64,000 bases of DNA from Glaciecola sp965658765 (lineage in GTDB: Bacteria; Pseudomonadota; Gammaproteobacteria; Enterobacterales; Alteromonadaceae). Positions 63,666-64,000 of the stretch are shown one piece after another (the first letter of the stretch is position 1; every line of letters starts with the position of its first letter). The stretch is taken from NCBI GenBank assembly GCA_965658765.1, contig CBFHTO010000006.1:17507-81506 (forward strand). The letters run 5' to 3'. The notes beneath the pieces were generated by a model that was not told the DNA's origin, searched no databases, and saw only the letters and a list, made by a program, of their open reading frames with translations. Made by a program: the position numbers and the translations under genes.

Positions 63666-64000
63666 CTAAGTCCTTTTAGTAAATGTAAATAATGAAGGGT
63701 GTAAACCATCTTCTTTCAATTCCTTTACAGAATCGGCAAGCGCTATGGTTTGGGGGCGATGAGCTATCATTAGAATTGCAGTGTTGAGTTGCTTAAGTTG
63801 AGCACACACTTGCTTTTCTGTTTGCACATCTAAGTGGCTGGTGGCCTCATCTAAAATTAAAAGGCGAGGTTGTTTGTATAAGGCTCTTGCAAGCAAAAGT
63901 CGTTGCTTTTGCCCTCCACTAAGGCTTGAGCCCATGTCGCCAATCAGCGTTTGATATTGCATCGTCATATTCAGAATATCTTGATGAATACACGCACATT
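63666..64000 (-). CDS. C-terminal end of a CvaB/RaxB-type peptide-exporting ABC transporter (cut by window edge)
   Basis: Only the last 111 residues are in the window; the frame is open to the right edge (residues CACIHQDILN before the first Met). They hold GDMGSSLSGGQKQRLLLARALYKQ (ABC signature), RLLILDEATSHLD (Walker B and D-loop) and LMIAHRP (H-loop). ACIHQDI and GDMGSSLSGGQKQR are typical of the colicin V exporter family, whose N-terminal C39 peptidase, not visible here, cuts after double-glycine leaders. This makes it the likely processor of the peptide at 57224-57412. Confidence 0.8.
   Translation of the reverse strand, partial: CACIHQDILNMTMQYQTLIGDMGSSLSGGQKQRLLLARALYKQPRLLILDEATSHLDVQTEKQVCAQLKQLNTAILMIAHRPQTIALADSVKELKEDGLHPSLFTFTKRT

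Overview
The window reads as a chromosomal segment of a marine gammaproteobacterium of the order Alteromonadales, probably close to Alteromonas/Glaciecola/Paraglaciecola. The evidence is gene order and protein similarity recalled from those groups: orn|rsgA-psd, fadBA next to pepQ, ispB|rplU-rpmA-obgE, ftsB-ispD-ispF-truD-pcm-yqaA-nlpD-rpoS, priA-ftsN-hslVU, an amylosucrase closely resembling the Neisseria/Alteromonas enzymes, and a TonB-dependent receptor. DNA composition is moderately AT-rich. I see no insertion sequences, phage genes or CRISPR arrays; nearly everything is core chromosome.

Layout. 0-3.8 kb: 5' end of glnA with a sigma-54 promoter and NtrC sites, then typA and a PatB-type C-S lyase. 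3.8-8.7 kb: a divergent SRAP protein, a YibQ-type deacetylase-like protein, a MerC-family membrane protein behind a Zur-box-like palindrome, then GDPD, EamA transporter and psd on the minus strand. 8.8-12.7 kb: rsgA and orn diverge; tRNA-Gly(GCC); amylosucrase with a LacI-type operator upstream. 12.7-18.3 kb: an intergenic region with an orphan terminator (possible small RNA), a DUF4442 protein, MaoP, a SOUL lipoprotein, ilvIH and a cold shock protein. 18.5-26.8 kb: fadBA, slt, pepQ, ispB. 26.9-30.1 kb: rplU-rpmA, obgE, folA and an unknown membrane protein. 30.2-36.4 kb: rpoS, nlpD, yqaA, pcm, truD, ispF, ispD and ftsB, with surE absent from its usual place. 36.7-45.2 kb: putA, a CYTH/CHAD phosphatase-like protein, a TerB-like protein, ahpC and ahpF. 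45.3-51.7 kb: TPR-sulfotransferase, malic enzyme, TonB-dependent receptor, rpmE. 52.1-57.1 kb: priA, ftsN, hslV, hslU. 57.2-64 kb: a double-glycine-leader peptide, tamA-tamB, a stand-alone LuxR-type HTH protein and the C-terminal end of a colicin-V-type (CvaB/RaxB-like) peptide-exporting ABC transporter running off the window.

The most interesting part is that last region. A 62-residue protein at 57224..57412 (minus) has a textbook double-glycine export leader followed by a 40-residue core that I do not recognise. About 6 kb away on the same strand lie an exporter of the type that cleaves such leaders and a small LuxR-type regulator translated directly behind it. Upstream of the peptide gene is an open Cys- and Tyr-rich frame without a normal start codon, possibly a decayed or cryptic second precursor. 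Together these suggest a secreted-peptide (bacteriocin or signalling) locus wrapped around the tamAB outer-membrane assembly genes.

Other regulatory signals: sigma-54/NtrC control of glnA, a Zur-like box before merC, a LacI-family operator before the amylosucrase, a strong hairpin between ahpC and ahpF, an inverted repeat before ahpC, and an 18-bp perfect inverted repeat between rpmA and obgE.
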